DNA of 64,000 bases from Nocardioides euryhalodurans. Its GTDB lineage: Bacteria > Actinomycetota > Actinomycetes > Propionibacteriales > Nocardioidaceae. The stretch spans positions 1,924,501 through 1,988,500 of the forward strand of contig NZ_CP038267.1 of NCBI RefSeq assembly GCF_004564375.1. The letters are read 5' to 3'. The notes beneath the pieces were generated by a model. It was not told the DNA's origin, did no database searches, and was given only the letters and a program-made list of their open reading frames with translations. The translations under genes and the position numbers were made by a program. Positions 35,099-44,092 of the stretch are shown here, one piece after another (positions within the stretch are counted from its first letter, which is position 1; each line of letters starts with the position of its first letter).

Positions 35099-37932
35099 CC
35101 ACCACCGAGCACCCCGTCACCGGCTGGGCACCCGAGCGCGACCTCGGCACGCCACCGGTCGCGGGCGAGACCGTCCACCTCACCGTCGACGGCCGGTCGG
35201 TCGCCGTGCCCGAGGGCACCTCGGTGATGCGGGCCGCGGCCCTCGCCGGGATCGACGTCCCCAAGCTGTGCGCCACCGACTCCATGAAGGCCTTCGGGTC
35301 CTGCCGGATGTGCCTCGTCGAGGTGGAGGACGGCAAGGGCGTGCCCGCCTCCTGCACGACGCCCTGCGCCGAGGGCATGGTCGTGAACACCGAAACCGAG
35401 CAGGTGCAGCAGCTGCGCCGCGGCGTGATGGAGCTCTACCTCTCCGACCATCCCACCGACTGCGACGGCTGCGCCCGCGGCAACTGCGAGATCCAGGCCC
35501 TGGCCACCCGGGTGGGGGCCGCCGAGGTGCGCTACGGGCTCGGCCGGCAGCACGTCGAGGAGACCGCCGACACCTCCAACCCCTACTTCGACTACGACCC
35601 TGCCGCCTGCATTGTCTGCTCGCGGTGCGTGCGCGCGTGCGACGACATCCAGGGCACGTTCGCACTGACGGTGGAGGGGCGCGGCTTCGACTCGCGCATC
35701 ACCCCCGGCGGCGTCGACTTCCTCTCCTCCGACTGCGTCTCCTGCGGCGCCTGCGTGCAGGCATGCCCCACGGACGCGCTGGCCGAGAAGTCGCTGGTGG
35801 AGCTCGGGATGCCGACCCGCAGCGTCGACACCACCTGCGCCTACTGCGGCGTGGGCTGCTCCTTCCGTGCCGAGGTGTCCGGCGAGGGTGACGACACCCG
35901 GGTGGTGCGGATGATCCCGAGCAAGGACGGCGGGGCCAACGAGGGCCACTCCTGCGTCAAGGGTCGCTTCGCCTACGGCTACGCCAGCCACGACGACCGG
36001 CAGATGCACCCGATGGTGCGCGACTCGATCGACGAGGAGTGGCGGACCGTCTCCTGGGAGGAGGCCATCGGCCGCGTCGCCGAGGGTTTCCGGGCGATCC
36101 AGGCCGAGCACGGCGTCGGCTCCATCGGTGGCATCTCCTCCTCGCGCTGCACCAACGAGGAGGTGTACGTCGTCCAGAAGATGGTCCGGGCGGCGTTCGG
36201 CAACAACAACATCGACACCTGCGCGCGGGTGTGCCACTCGCCGACCGGCTACGGGCTGAACCAGACCTTCGGCACCTCCGCCGGCACCCAGGACTTCAAG
36301 TCGGTGGAGAGCGCCGACGTGATCCTGCTCATCGGCGCGAACCCCACCGACGCCCACCCGGTGTTCGCCTCCCGCATGAAGCGGCGGCTGCGCCAGGGTG
36401 CCCAGATCATCGTGGCGGACCCCCGGCGCATCGACATCGTGCGGTCGCCGCACGTCGAGGCCGCCCACCACCTCCCGGTGCTGCCCGGCTCCAACGTCGC
36501 CTTCGTCAACGCCCTGGCCCACACCATCGTCACCGAGGGCCTCCACGACGAGGAGTTCCTGCGCAGCCGCTGCGAGAACGTCGAGGACTACCTCGCGTTC
36601 ATCGCCCGCGACGAGAACTCCCCGGAGTCGACCGCGGCGGCGACCGGCGTACCTCCCGAGCAGCTGCGCGCGGCGGCCCGGCTCTACGCGTCCGCCGCCA
36701 ACTCCGCCATCTACTACGGCCTCGGCGTCACCGAGCACAGCCAGGGCTCGACGATGGTCATGGGGATGGCCAACCTGGCGATGGTCACCGGCAACATCGG
36801 CCGCGAGGGCGTCGGGGTGAACCCGCTGCGCGGGCAGAACAACGTCCAGGGGTCCTGCGACATGGGCTCCTTCCCCCACGAGTTCCCGGGCTACCGACAC
36901 GTCTCCCGCGACGAGGTCCGCAGCATCTACGAGTCGCTGTGGGGGCTCGCGCTCGACCCGCAACCCGGCCTGCGCATCCCCAACATGTTCGACTCCGCCA
37001 TCGGCGGGACGTTCCGCGGGCTCTTCGTCCAGGGCGAGGACATCGCGCAGTCCGACCCCAACACCCAGCACGTCGAGGCGGCGCTCTCGGCGATGGACAT
37101 GGTCGTCGTCCAGGACCTGTTCCTCAACGAGACCGCCCGGTTCGCCCACGTCTTCCTGCCCGGCTCCAGCTTCCTGGAGAAGGACGGGACCTTCACCAAC
37201 GCCGAGCGCCGGATCAACCGGGTGCGCCCGGTCTTCCCCAGCCGGGTGGGCAAGGACGAGTGGCGGGTGGTCTGCGAGATCGCTCAGGCCATGGGCTACG
37301 ACATGCACTACGACTCGGCGGCCGAGATCATGGACGAGATCGCCCAGACCACGCCGACCTTCGCCGGCGTCTCCTTCGCCAGGCTCGACGCGGAGGGCTC
37401 GATGCAGTGGCCGGTCAACGACGCCGCTCCCCAGGGCACGCCCACGATGCACGTCGGGGAGTTCGTGCGCGGCAAGGGGCACCTGGTGGAGACGGTCTAC
37501 GTGCCCACGACCGAGCGCACCACCCGCCGCTACCCGCTGGTGCTCACCACGGGTCGGATCCTCAGCCAGTACAACGTCGGCGCGCAGACCCGGCGTACGC
37601 CCAACCAGACCTGGCACCCCGAGGACGTCCTGGAGATCCACCCCGCCGACGCCGACCTCCGCGGGATCTCGACCGGCGACCGGGTGGAGCTGTCCTCGCG
37701 GGTGGGGACGACGACGCTGACCGCCGTCGTGTCCGAGCGGATGCCCGCCGGGGTCGTCTACACGACCTTCCACCACCCGGTGACCGGCGCCAACGTGGTC
37801 ACGACCGAGAACTCCGACTGGGCCACCAACTGCCCGGAGTACAAGGTCACGGCCGTGCAGGTCGGCGTCGCCAACGCGGGTGAGCGCTCCGAGGGCGCCG
37901 CCGCGCAGCGGGACCTGGCGGCGCGGCAGTGA
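35095..37932 (+). CDS. fdsA: Formate dehydrogenase alpha (catalytic) subunit
   Basis: A 945-residue iron-sulfur molybdoenzyme. A ferredoxin-like [2Fe-2S] domain opens the protein (LCATDSMKAFGSCRMCLVEV, CTTPC). An HxxxC-type cluster (HPTDCDGCARGNC) and two 4Fe-4S motifs (CIVCSRCVRAC, CVSCGACVQAC) come next. The catalytic core starts at TCAYCGVGCSF. The metal ligand is Cys380 in VCHSPTGYG, where some enzymes use selenocysteine. ATG 35095 overlaps the fdsB stop. It oxidises formate to CO2, or reduces CO2 in reverse. Confidence 0.93.
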   Translation: MTTTEHPVTGWAPERDLGTPPVAGETVHLTVDGRSVAVPEGTSVMRAAALAGIDVPKLCATDSMKAFGSCRMCLVEVEDGKGVPASCTTPCAEGMVVNTETEQVQQLRRGVMELYLSDHPTDCDGCARGNCEIQALATRVGAAEVRYGLGRQHVEETADTSNPYFDYDPAACIVCSRCVRACDDIQGTFALTVEGRGFDSRITPGGVDFLSSDCVSCGACVQACPTDALAEKSLVELGMPTRSVDTTCAYCGVGCSFRAEVSGEGDDTRVVRMIPSKDGGANEGHSCVKGRFAYGYASHDDRQMHPMVRDSIDEEWRTVSWEEAIGRVAEGFRAIQAEHGVGSIGGISSSRCTNEEVYVVQKMVRAAFGNNNIDTCARVCHSPTGYGLNQTFGTSAGTQDFKSVESADVILLIGANPTDAHPVFASRMKRRLRQGAQIIVADPRRIDIVRSPHVEAAHHLPVLPGSNVAFVNALAHTIVTEGLHDEEFLRSRCENVEDYLAFIARDENSPESTAAATGVPPEQLRAAARLYASAANSAIYYGLGVTEHSQGSTMVMGMANLAMVTGNIGREGVGVNPLRGQNNVQGSCDMGSFPHEFPGYRHVSRDEVRSIYESLWGLALDPQPGLRIPNMFDSAIGGTFRGLFVQGEDIAQSDPNTQHVEAALSAMDMVVVQDLFLNETARFAHVFLPGSSFLEKDGTFTNAERRINRVRPVFPSRVGKDEWRVVCEIAQAMGYDMHYDSAAEIMDEIAQTTPTFAGVSFARLDAEGSMQWPVNDAAPQGTPTMHVGEFVRGKGHLVETVYVPTTERTTRRYPLVLTTGRILSQYNVGAQTRRTPNQTWHPEDVLEIHPADADLRGISTGDRVELSSRVGTTTLTAVVSERMPAGVVYTTFHHPVTGANVVTTENSDWATNCPEYKVTAVQVGVANAGERSEGAAAQRDLAARQ

Positions 37933-38204
37933 GCCACTCCGTCGGGGGCCTCCCTCCCGAGATCCGGATGGGCAACGACATCGCCCGCCAGTTCGGCCAC
38001 CTCGAGCCCGAGAAGGCCGCGGTCCAGGTCGGCACCCACATCGAGAAGTTCTGGGACCCCCGGATGCGACGCAACCTCCACGAGCTCCTCGCGCCGGCCA
38101 GCGGCCACCTCGACGAGGCCGATCCGCTGCTCGTCGCCGGGCTCAGACGACTCGAGCGTGACGACACCGACGACGCCGAGCGGCGCAAGCCCACCGGAGG
38201 CTGA
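37929..38204 (+). CDS. fdsD: Formate dehydrogenase delta subunit
   Basis: A 91-residue small protein (PEIRMGNDIARQFGHLEP, HIEKFWDPRMRRNLHELL) of the FdsD family. It is a small non-catalytic subunit that stabilises soluble NAD-linked formate dehydrogenases. The GTG at 37929 overlaps the fdsA TGA. It ends the operon. The sulfurtransferase gene fdsC/fdhD, common in such operons, is absent from the window. Confidence 0.88.
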   Translation: MSHSVGGLPPEIRMGNDIARQFGHLEPEKAAVQVGTHIEKFWDPRMRRNLHELLAPASGHLDEADPLLVAGLRRLERDDTDDAERRKPTGG

Positions 38205-38339
38205 CCCCGCAGCCGAGGAGTTGACCTCAACCACGCTCGAGGTCCTGGCGTCCTGACGTGACCCCTCGTGCGACCCCCGTCACGCGGGCCGAAAACCGGT
38301 CGCTGCTCCCCCACCCCGAGCCGTACGCTCGGAGGTGCC

Positions 38340-40217
38340 ATGCGTGACTTCCCGCCCCTCGTGACGACGTTCTGGTCCCCCGAGGGGGAACCGGTCGGCG
38401 AGCCACCCGACACCCGGAGCCCGCTGCGGTTCCTGGGGTGGGTCGTGCGCGAGCAGGGATCGCTGGTGTGGATCGCGACGCTGCTCGGGGTGTTCTGGCA
38501 GCTGCCCCTGATCGCCGGCCCGTGGTTGTTCGGCCGGGCGATCGACCGGGGCATCATCCCCGGCGACGCGACCGTGGTCGCCGAGTTCGCCGGGCTGCTG
38601 CTGCTCGTCACGGTGATCGGCGCCGTCTTCGGAATCCTGCTGCACACCCTGATCGTCCGGAGCTGGCTGATCAGCCTCTACGGGACCACCATGATGGTCA
38701 CCCGCAAGGCCGCGCAGATGGGCCACGTCCTGCCCCGCCGCTCGCCCACCGGCGAGATCCTCAGCGTCGCGTCCAGCGACTCCGACGAGTTCGGCGCGAT
38801 GAACGAGATCATCGCCCGCGCCGGGTCGCAGCTGGTCTCGTTCCTCGCGGTCGCCGCGATCGTGCTGGCGACCTCGCCGCGGCTCGGCGTCGTGGTGCTG
38901 CTGGCCGCGCCGGTGCTCGTCGGCGTCGCGCTGCCCTTCCTCAAGCCGCTGCACCGGCGCCAGGAGCTCGAGCGCTCGCGCAACTCCGAGCTCACCTCGA
39001 TGGCCACCGACATCGTCGCCGGCCTACGGATCCTGCGCGGGATCGGCGGCGAGCGGACCTTCGGCCGCAACTACGAGGTCCAGTCGCAGAGCTCGCGGGC
39101 CGCCGGCGTCTCGGCGGGCATCTGGCAGGCCGTCATCGAGGCGCTGGGCGTGCTCTTCTCCGGCGTCTTCCTGGTGCTGCTCCTCTACCTCGGCACCCTC
39201 GAGGTCGAGGCCGGCCGGCTCACGATCGGCGAGCTCATCAGCTTCCTCGGCTACGGCCTCTACCTGATCGGCCCGATCCGCACCTTCTTCGAGTTCGCCC
39301 AGAAGATCACCCGCTCGCTGGTCAGCGCCCGCAAGGCGATCGCGATCTTCGAGCACGAGCCGCCGTGGCGCGACCGGGACACCCCGGCAGCGCTCGACGC
39401 CACGGCCGGGCTCCACGACGAGCTCACGGGCATGACCGTTCGGCCCGGTGAGCTCACCGTGGTCGTGAGCGCCGTCCCCGAGGACTCGGCACGACTGGCC
39501 GACCGGCTGGGTCGCTACCTCCCCGCCGACACCGATCCCGTGAGCGAGGAGATCGAGGAGGGGCTCAAGGGTCGCGCGGCCCGCGTCGCCCGCACCGAGC
39601 GCGCCCGCCGCCGCGCGGAGATCGCCGCCCGCGACGCCGAGCGCACCCGCGGCCCGTGGGGGGCCAGGCTCGGCGACGTCGACCTCGCGGACGCGTCGCT
39701 GGCCGACGTACGCTCCACGATCCTGGTCAGCGACACCACCGGGCAGCTCTTCGCCGGGAGCCTCCAGGACGCGGTCGACCCGCACCACCGGCTCACGCGT
39801 CGCGAGGCCGAGGTGGCGCTGCTCGCCGCCAACGCCGAGGACGTCTACGACGCGCTCCCCGGCGGCTGGCAGGGCGAGCTCGACGAGCGCGGTCGCGGCC
39901 TGTCCGGCGGCCAGCGGCAGCGGGTCGTGCTCGCCCGCGCCCTCGCCACCGAGGCCCCGATCATGGTCCTGGTCGAGCCCACTTCGGCGGTCGACGCCCA
40001 CACCGAGGCCCGGATCGCCGAGCGGGTCACCCGCCTCCGCGCGGGGCGTACGACGGTCGTGTGCACCGTCTCCCCCCTCTGGCTCCACCACGCCGACCGC
40101 GTGGTGCTGCTCGCCGACGACCGGGTGGTCGCCGACGGACGCCACGACCAGCTGCTCGGCGACGACGCCTACCGGGCCGTCGTCGCCCGCGCCATGGACG
40201 AGGAGGTGGTCCGGTGA
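38340..40217 (+). CDS. ABC exporter half-transporter with degenerate Walker motifs (subunit 1)
   Basis: A 625-residue protein with an N-terminal six-span exporter domain (residues about 30-330) and a C-terminal ATPase domain. The ATPase is asymmetric. The P-loop position (TVRPGELTVVVSAVPEDSAR) has no GxxGxGK[ST]. Walker B reads IMVLVEPTSAVD, with Val in place of Asp. The ABC signature LSGGQRQRV (about 521-529) is intact. It should therefore form the signature half of an ATP site completed by the partner. ATG 38340 has GGAGG 5 nt upstream. The stop overlaps the next GTG. Confidence 0.9.
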   Translation: MRDFPPLVTTFWSPEGEPVGEPPDTRSPLRFLGWVVREQGSLVWIATLLGVFWQLPLIAGPWLFGRAIDRGIIPGDATVVAEFAGLLLLVTVIGAVFGILLHTLIVRSWLISLYGTTMMVTRKAAQMGHVLPRRSPTGEILSVASSDSDEFGAMNEIIARAGSQLVSFLAVAAIVLATSPRLGVVVLLAAPVLVGVALPFLKPLHRRQELERSRNSELTSMATDIVAGLRILRGIGGERTFGRNYEVQSQSSRAAGVSAGIWQAVIEALGVLFSGVFLVLLLYLGTLEVEAGRLTIGELISFLGYGLYLIGPIRTFFEFAQKITRSLVSARKAIAIFEHEPPWRDRDTPAALDATAGLHDELTGMTVRPGELTVVVSAVPEDSARLADRLGRYLPADTDPVSEEIEEGLKGRAARVARTERARRRAEIAARDAERTRGPWGARLGDVDLADASLADVRSTILVSDTTGQLFAGSLQDAVDPHHRLTRREAEVALLAANAEDVYDALPGGWQGELDERGRGLSGGQRQRVVLARALATEAPIMVLVEPTSAVDAHTEARIAERVTRLRAGRTTVVCTVSPLWLHHADRVVLLADDRVVADGRHDQLLGDDAYRAVVARAMDEEVVR

Positions 40218-42142
40218 GCTCCGACGTGCTCGAGACCTCGGCCGCGACGTGGTCGGACCACCGCGACGACGCCCCCGTCGTCGACCCGCGGCTGCGCCCG
40301 CCCACCGACGCCTCGCCCTCCGAGCGGCTCGCCGCCTGGCGGATGCGCCACCACCTGCGTCGCGAGGAGGCCGAGCGCGTCTACCGCGACTCGCGCCACC
40401 CCGAGCGCGGCTGGCCGGTGGCCGACGACCACGTCGTCCTCCGCTTCTTCGTCGACCTGGTGCGCGAGCGCCGCGGAGCGTTCGCCGCCCTGGTGATCCT
40501 CAACGCGCTGGCTGCCGGGGCGGCGCTGGTCGTGCCGGCCCTGCTCGGTGACCTGGTCAACCTCGTCGCGGGCGCCGGCGGGATCGCCGACGGGCTCGGG
40601 CGGCTGGCGCTGCTGGTCGTGGGCGTGGTGATCGCCCAAGCGATCCTCACGTTCTTCGCCCAGCGCACCTCCACGCTCTTCGGTCAGGACCTGCTGGCCT
40701 CGGCGCGCGAGTACATCGTGCGCACGATCCTGCGGCTCCCGCTCGGCCAGGTGGAGAGCGCCAGCACCGGCGACCTGGTCACGCGCGTGACCCGTGACGT
40801 CGGCACGATGAGCCGATCGGTGCAGTTCGGCGTGCCGATGGCGATCATCTCGTTGCTGACCGTCGCCCTCTCCGTGGTCGCGATGCTGCTCAACTCGGTG
40901 CTGCTCGCGCTGCCGTCGCTGCTCGTGATCAGCACCAGCGCCGTCGCGATCCGCAGCTACCTGCGCAGCGCCCCCAAGGGCTACATCACCGAGGGCGCGA
41001 CCTACTCCCGGATCAACACCACGCTGACGGAGACGGTGGAGGGCGCCCGGACCGTCGAGGCGCTCGGGCTCTCCGACCGGCGGGTCGACCAGGGCGACGG
41101 CGACATCGAGGTCTCCTCGCAGGCCGAGCGCTACACGATGTCGCTGCGCAACCTGCTCTTCGCGGTCATCGACATCGCCTTCAACACCCCGCGGGTGATC
41201 ACGCTGGTGGTCGGCGCGTGGGGCTACGCGTACGGCTACGTCAACCTCGGCCAGATCACCACCGCCGTGCTCTACGTCGAGGCGCTGAGCGGGCCGCTGG
41301 ACCGGCTGGTCGGCGAGCTCGACCGGCTGCAGGTCGGCGCGACCTCGACCGCGCGGCTGCTGGGCATCGCGGAGGTGCCGCCGGACCGGACGCCCGGCGA
41401 GGACCGCCCCGACGGTCGCCACCTGGTCGGCGACGACCTCCGGTTCGCCTACCGCGAGGGCCACGACGTCCTGCACGGCGTCGACCTGGAGCTGCGCGAC
41501 GGCGAGCGGCTCGCGATCGTCGGCCCCTCGGGGTCGGGCAAGTCGACCCTGGGCCGGCTGCTGTCGGGCATCAACCGGCCGCGGACCGGCTCGGCCCGCG
41601 TGGGCGGGGTGGACCTGGTCGACCTGCCGCTGGAGCTGCTGCGGACCGAGGTCGCCCTCGTCACCCAGGAGCACCACGTGTTCATCGGCACGGTGCGCGA
41701 CAACATCGTGCTCGCGCGCGAGGACTCCGGCGACGACGCCGTCTGGTCGGCGCTGTCCGCCGTCGGCGCCCGCGACTGGGTGTCGCGGCTGCCGCGTGGC
41801 ATCGACACCCGGATCGGGTCGGGACAGCAGGCACTGACCCCCGCCCAGGCGCAGCAGATCGCGCTGGCCCGGCTGATCATCGCCGACCCGCACACGCTGG
41901 TGCTCGACGAGGCGACCTCGCTGATCGACCCTCGCACCGCACGCTCGCTCGAGGGCTCGATGAACGCCCTGCTCGAGGGCCGGACGGTCGTGGCCATCGC
42001 CCACCGCCTCCACACCGCCCACGACGCCGACCGCATCGCGGTGGTAATCGACGGGCGGATCGTGGAGCTGGGCAGCCACGACGAGCTGGTCGACCGCGAG
42101 GACGGTGAGTACGCCGCCCTGTGGCGGGCCTGGACGAGCTGA
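40214..42142 (+). CDS. ABC exporter half-transporter with intact Walker motifs but degenerate signature (subunit 2)
   Basis: A 642-residue partner with an exporter membrane domain (residues about 85-380) after an 80-residue charged N-terminus, and a C-terminal ATPase. Walker A GPSGSGKST (about 437-445) and Walker B LVLDEATSLID are intact, and the switch His is in IAHRLH. The ABC signature is lost: the LSGGQ position reads ALTPAQAQQIALAR. It complements subunit 1, so one full ATP site is expected per heterodimer. GTG 40214 is coupled to subunit 1 by a GTGA overlap. The substrate is unknown. Confidence 0.9.
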   Translation: MSSDVLETSAATWSDHRDDAPVVDPRLRPPTDASPSERLAAWRMRHHLRREEAERVYRDSRHPERGWPVADDHVVLRFFVDLVRERRGAFAALVILNALAAGAALVVPALLGDLVNLVAGAGGIADGLGRLALLVVGVVIAQAILTFFAQRTSTLFGQDLLASAREYIVRTILRLPLGQVESASTGDLVTRVTRDVGTMSRSVQFGVPMAIISLLTVALSVVAMLLNSVLLALPSLLVISTSAVAIRSYLRSAPKGYITEGATYSRINTTLTETVEGARTVEALGLSDRRVDQGDGDIEVSSQAERYTMSLRNLLFAVIDIAFNTPRVITLVVGAWGYAYGYVNLGQITTAVLYVEALSGPLDRLVGELDRLQVGATSTARLLGIAEVPPDRTPGEDRPDGRHLVGDDLRFAYREGHDVLHGVDLELRDGERLAIVGPSGSGKSTLGRLLSGINRPRTGSARVGGVDLVDLPLELLRTEVALVTQEHHVFIGTVRDNIVLAREDSGDDAVWSALSAVGARDWVSRLPRGIDTRIGSGQQALTPAQAQQIALARLIIADPHTLVLDEATSLIDPRTARSLEGSMNALLEGRTVVAIAHRLHTAHDADRIAVVIDGRIVELGSHDELVDREDGEYAALWRAWTS

Positions 42143-42148
42143 GCGGAC

Positions 42149-42154
42149 TACCCT
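42149..42154 (+). promoter_or_regulatory. -10 box TACCCT before the DUF2200 gene
   Basis: TACCCT ends 7 nt before ATG 42162 with no Shine-Dalgarno in between, as in a leaderless start. Confidence 0.45.
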
Positions 42155-42161
42155 CACCGGG

Positions 42162-42504
42162 ATGAGCCGCATCTTCACCACCAGCGTCGCCTCGGTCTAC
42201 CCCCACTACGTGACGAAGATGGAGCGGAAGGGCCGGACGAAGGCCGAGCTGGACCAGGTGATCGAGTGGCTGACCGGCTTCGACGAGTCGGCACTGGAGG
42301 ACCACCTGGCCGCGGGCACGACCTTCGAGGACTTCTTCGCCGACGCCGAGCTCAACCCGCACGCCTCGTCGATCACCGGCGTGGTCTGCGGGATCAGGGT
42401 CGAGGACGTCGAGGACCCCGTTGATGCAGAAGATCCGCTACCTCGACAAGCTCGTCGACGAGCTGGCCAGGGGCAAGGCGATGGAGAAGGTCCTGCGGGG
42501 CTGA
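42162..42504 (+). pseudogene. DUF2200 gene broken by a one-base frameshift
   Basis: The first 86 codons encode a good DUF2200 start ([35 protein letters not shown]). After GAGGAC the DNA has CCCC (42416-42419), where CCC would keep frame. Removing one C restores [20 protein letters not shown] and KAMEKVLRG to a stop at 42502-42504. That is the expected family C-terminus, with a full length of about 113 residues. As given, the frame runs on into the opposite-strand neighbour. This is either a real mutation or a homopolymer sequencing error. The function of DUF2200 is unknown. Confidence 0.88.
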
Positions 42505-42510
42505 CCTGCC

Positions 42511-43008
42511 TCAGCGCAGGGCCATCGAGCCGGAGACGTCCGGCTCCCACGGCAGCCCGGCGTCGTCGGCGATCCGCGCGTCGAGGGCGGCCGCGACCTC
42601 CTCGGGCCACGGGGCCGTGAGGCGGGTGCTCATGTCGATGTGGAGGAAGACCTCCTCCATCACGAAGCTGAGCCGCTGGTGGGTCTCGTCGAGCAGGTAG
42701 ACCAGGGCGTGCGCTGCCCGCTCCGAGCGCCCGAGCAGCCGGACCCGGGTCGACATCCGGTCGCCGGTGCGCATCTCGGCGAGGTAGGTCAGGTGGTGCT
42801 CGGCGGAGAAGCAGGCGTGCCCGAGGGCCGGCCAGTTCTGCAGGATCCCCTGCGCGACCAGGGACTCGTCGAGCCCCTCGCTGGCGATGCCGGTGTAGTG
42901 GCGGACGTTGAGGTGCCCGTTGGCGTCCTCGAAGGCGATCGGGACGGGCTGCTCGGCGTACGCCGGCAGCTCGGCGAGCTGCTCGTACGTGGGGTGCGGT
43001 GCGGTCAC
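42511..43008 (-). CDS. Hot-dog fold thioesterase-like protein (4HBT family)
   Basis: A 165-residue protein with a 4-hydroxybenzoyl-CoA thioesterase-type fold. The pattern EDANGHLNVRHYTGIASEGLD fits the D-x-x-G-H-x-N-x-x-Y active-site motif. HHLTYLAEMRTGDRMSTRVRLLG and VYLLDETHQRLSFVMEEVFLHID follow. It probably hydrolyses an acyl-CoA. The GTG at 43008 lies 8 nt after TAGGGT. Confidence 0.82.
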   Translation of the reverse strand: MTAPHPTYEQLAELPAYAEQPVPIAFEDANGHLNVRHYTGIASEGLDESLVAQGILQNWPALGHACFSAEHHLTYLAEMRTGDRMSTRVRLLGRSERAAHALVYLLDETHQRLSFVMEEVFLHIDMSTRLTAPWPEEVAAALDARIADDAGLPWEPDVSGSMALR

Positions 43009-43016
43009 GGTGGGTG

Positions 43017-43022
43017 ACCCTA
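43017..43022 (-). promoter_or_regulatory. -10 box TAGGGT for the thioesterase gene
   Basis: TAGGGT (minus strand) lies 8 nt before GTG 43008. It is divergent from the TACCTT box at 43060. Confidence 0.4.
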
Positions 43023-43059
43023 CCGGGCCCGTTGTCGCCCGCGCGGGCGAGCGGGCCGC

Positions 43060-43065
43060 TACCTT
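43060..43065 (+). promoter_or_regulatory. -10 box TACCTT, leaderless start of the lipoprotein gene
   Basis: TACCTT ends 6 nt before the GTG at 43072. The two divergent starts (43008 and 43072) are only 63 nt apart, so this short spacer holds both promoters. Confidence 0.5.
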
Positions 43066-43071
43066 TCTCGC

Positions 43072-43623
43072 GTGCGAGGTGCGTGGGGGTGGCTGCTGCT
43101 GGGCAGCCTGGTCGTCGTGTCCGGCTGCTCAGGTCCCGCGGAGGAGGAGCGGCCGCTGCGCTTCGACGAGTTCGAGAGCTCGACGAGCGCCGGGGGCGCC
43201 ACGGCGTACTTCGGCGTGCCCGTGTGCATCGAGGACGAACCGGCGTCCGTCACCTTCACCGGCGCCGAGGCCGTGCAGGTCACCGGCAGGTCCGACCCCG
43301 TCACCTTCCACGTCGCCTGGCCCGACGGCCCGCCCTTCGACCGGACGAACGCGGGCGAGGGTCCGCTGCCGGACGCCTACGTGCCTGTCGAGGGCGCGTC
43401 GGGCGAGGTCGGCAGCTGCGGCCCGGCCCGCGCCCTGTACGGCGTCCTCGCCGTGGTCCTCCCGCCCGTGGCGGAGCAGCCGGTCACCGTGCAGGACCTG
43501 CGGGTCACCTACGAGGTGGCGGACGAGTCCTTCACGCAGGTCGTCGGCGTCTCGCTCACCCGGTGCCCGGACGGGACCCGCCCGGCGGCCGACGGGTGCC
43601 GGCAGCCGCGGTCGACCCGCTGA
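43072..43623 (+). CDS. Putative lipoprotein of unknown function
   Basis: A 183-residue protein with a lipoprotein signal peptide (GAWGWLLLGSLVVVSGC, lipobox VSGC with Cys at about 19). The mature part has no family I recognise. It contains paired cysteines (VCIEDE, SCGPA, RCPDG, GC) that could form disulfides outside the cell. The GTG start fits the leaderless -10 at 43060. It converges with the small gene at 43630. Confidence 0.7.
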   Translation: MRGAWGWLLLGSLVVVSGCSGPAEEERPLRFDEFESSTSAGGATAYFGVPVCIEDEPASVTFTGAEAVQVTGRSDPVTFHVAWPDGPPFDRTNAGEGPLPDAYVPVEGASGEVGSCGPARALYGVLAVVLPPVAEQPVTVQDLRVTYEVADESFTQVVGVSLTRCPDGTRPAADGCRQPRSTR

Positions 43624-43629
43624 CCGGGC

Positions 43630-43962
43630 TCAGAGCTGCAGGATCGAGGCCGAGACCAGGTAGGCCGCGGACACCCCTGCCGGGTCGTCCAGGTCTCCCG
43701 GCTCCTCGAGCACGGTCCGGGAGCGTGCGCGTACGGCGGCACCGGGGTCCTCGGCGACGAGGTCGACGCACAGCCCCGCGACGACCGCCCGCAGGTCGCG
43801 GTCGTCCAGACCGTCGAGCGCGAGGCCGTCGTGGAGCAGGGTCGCCGCCTCGAGGAACACCTCGCGCGCCAGCTCGGGATCCACCTCGGGCCGCGTCCGG
43901 GCGGCCTCGTCCGCTGCCGCCAGGAACTCGTCGAAAGGCGGGCCTGCCGTGCCGGGCTGCAT
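43630..43962 (-). CDS. Hypothetical protein
   Basis: A 110-residue acidic, helical, soluble-looking protein (DEFLAAADEAARTRPEVDPE, VVAGLCVDLVAEDPGAAV). I recognise no family. The ATG at 43962 is preceded at 6 nt by CAGTCT, which resembles the leaderless -10 pattern. The codon use and GC at third positions match the neighbours, which supports real coding. Confidence 0.55.
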   Translation of the reverse strand: MQPGTAGPPFDEFLAAADEAARTRPEVDPELAREVFLEAATLLHDGLALDGLDDRDLRAVVAGLCVDLVAEDPGAAVRARSRTVLEEPGDLDDPAGVSAAYLVSASILQL

Positions 43963-44092
43963 GCCGCGAGACTGGCAGCGCGGCCCGGCCGCGGCAAGCG
44001 GTTATCGGGACGTCGGCCCCGGGCTGCGATGAGTCGCCGGGCCGATCCGGGTCGGTACCCGCACCGATCGCAGCTCGCCCGAGGAGGACGAC

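Noticed and set aside
36220-36245. Selenocysteine in the formate dehydrogenase
   Set aside because: The ligand codon is TGC (Cys380). There is no in-frame TGA and no need for a SECIS element.
34735-37776. Long minus-strand ORF (1,013 codons) over fdsB-fdsA
   Set aside because: Antisense shadow of the formate dehydrogenase subunits, which have all cluster ligands.
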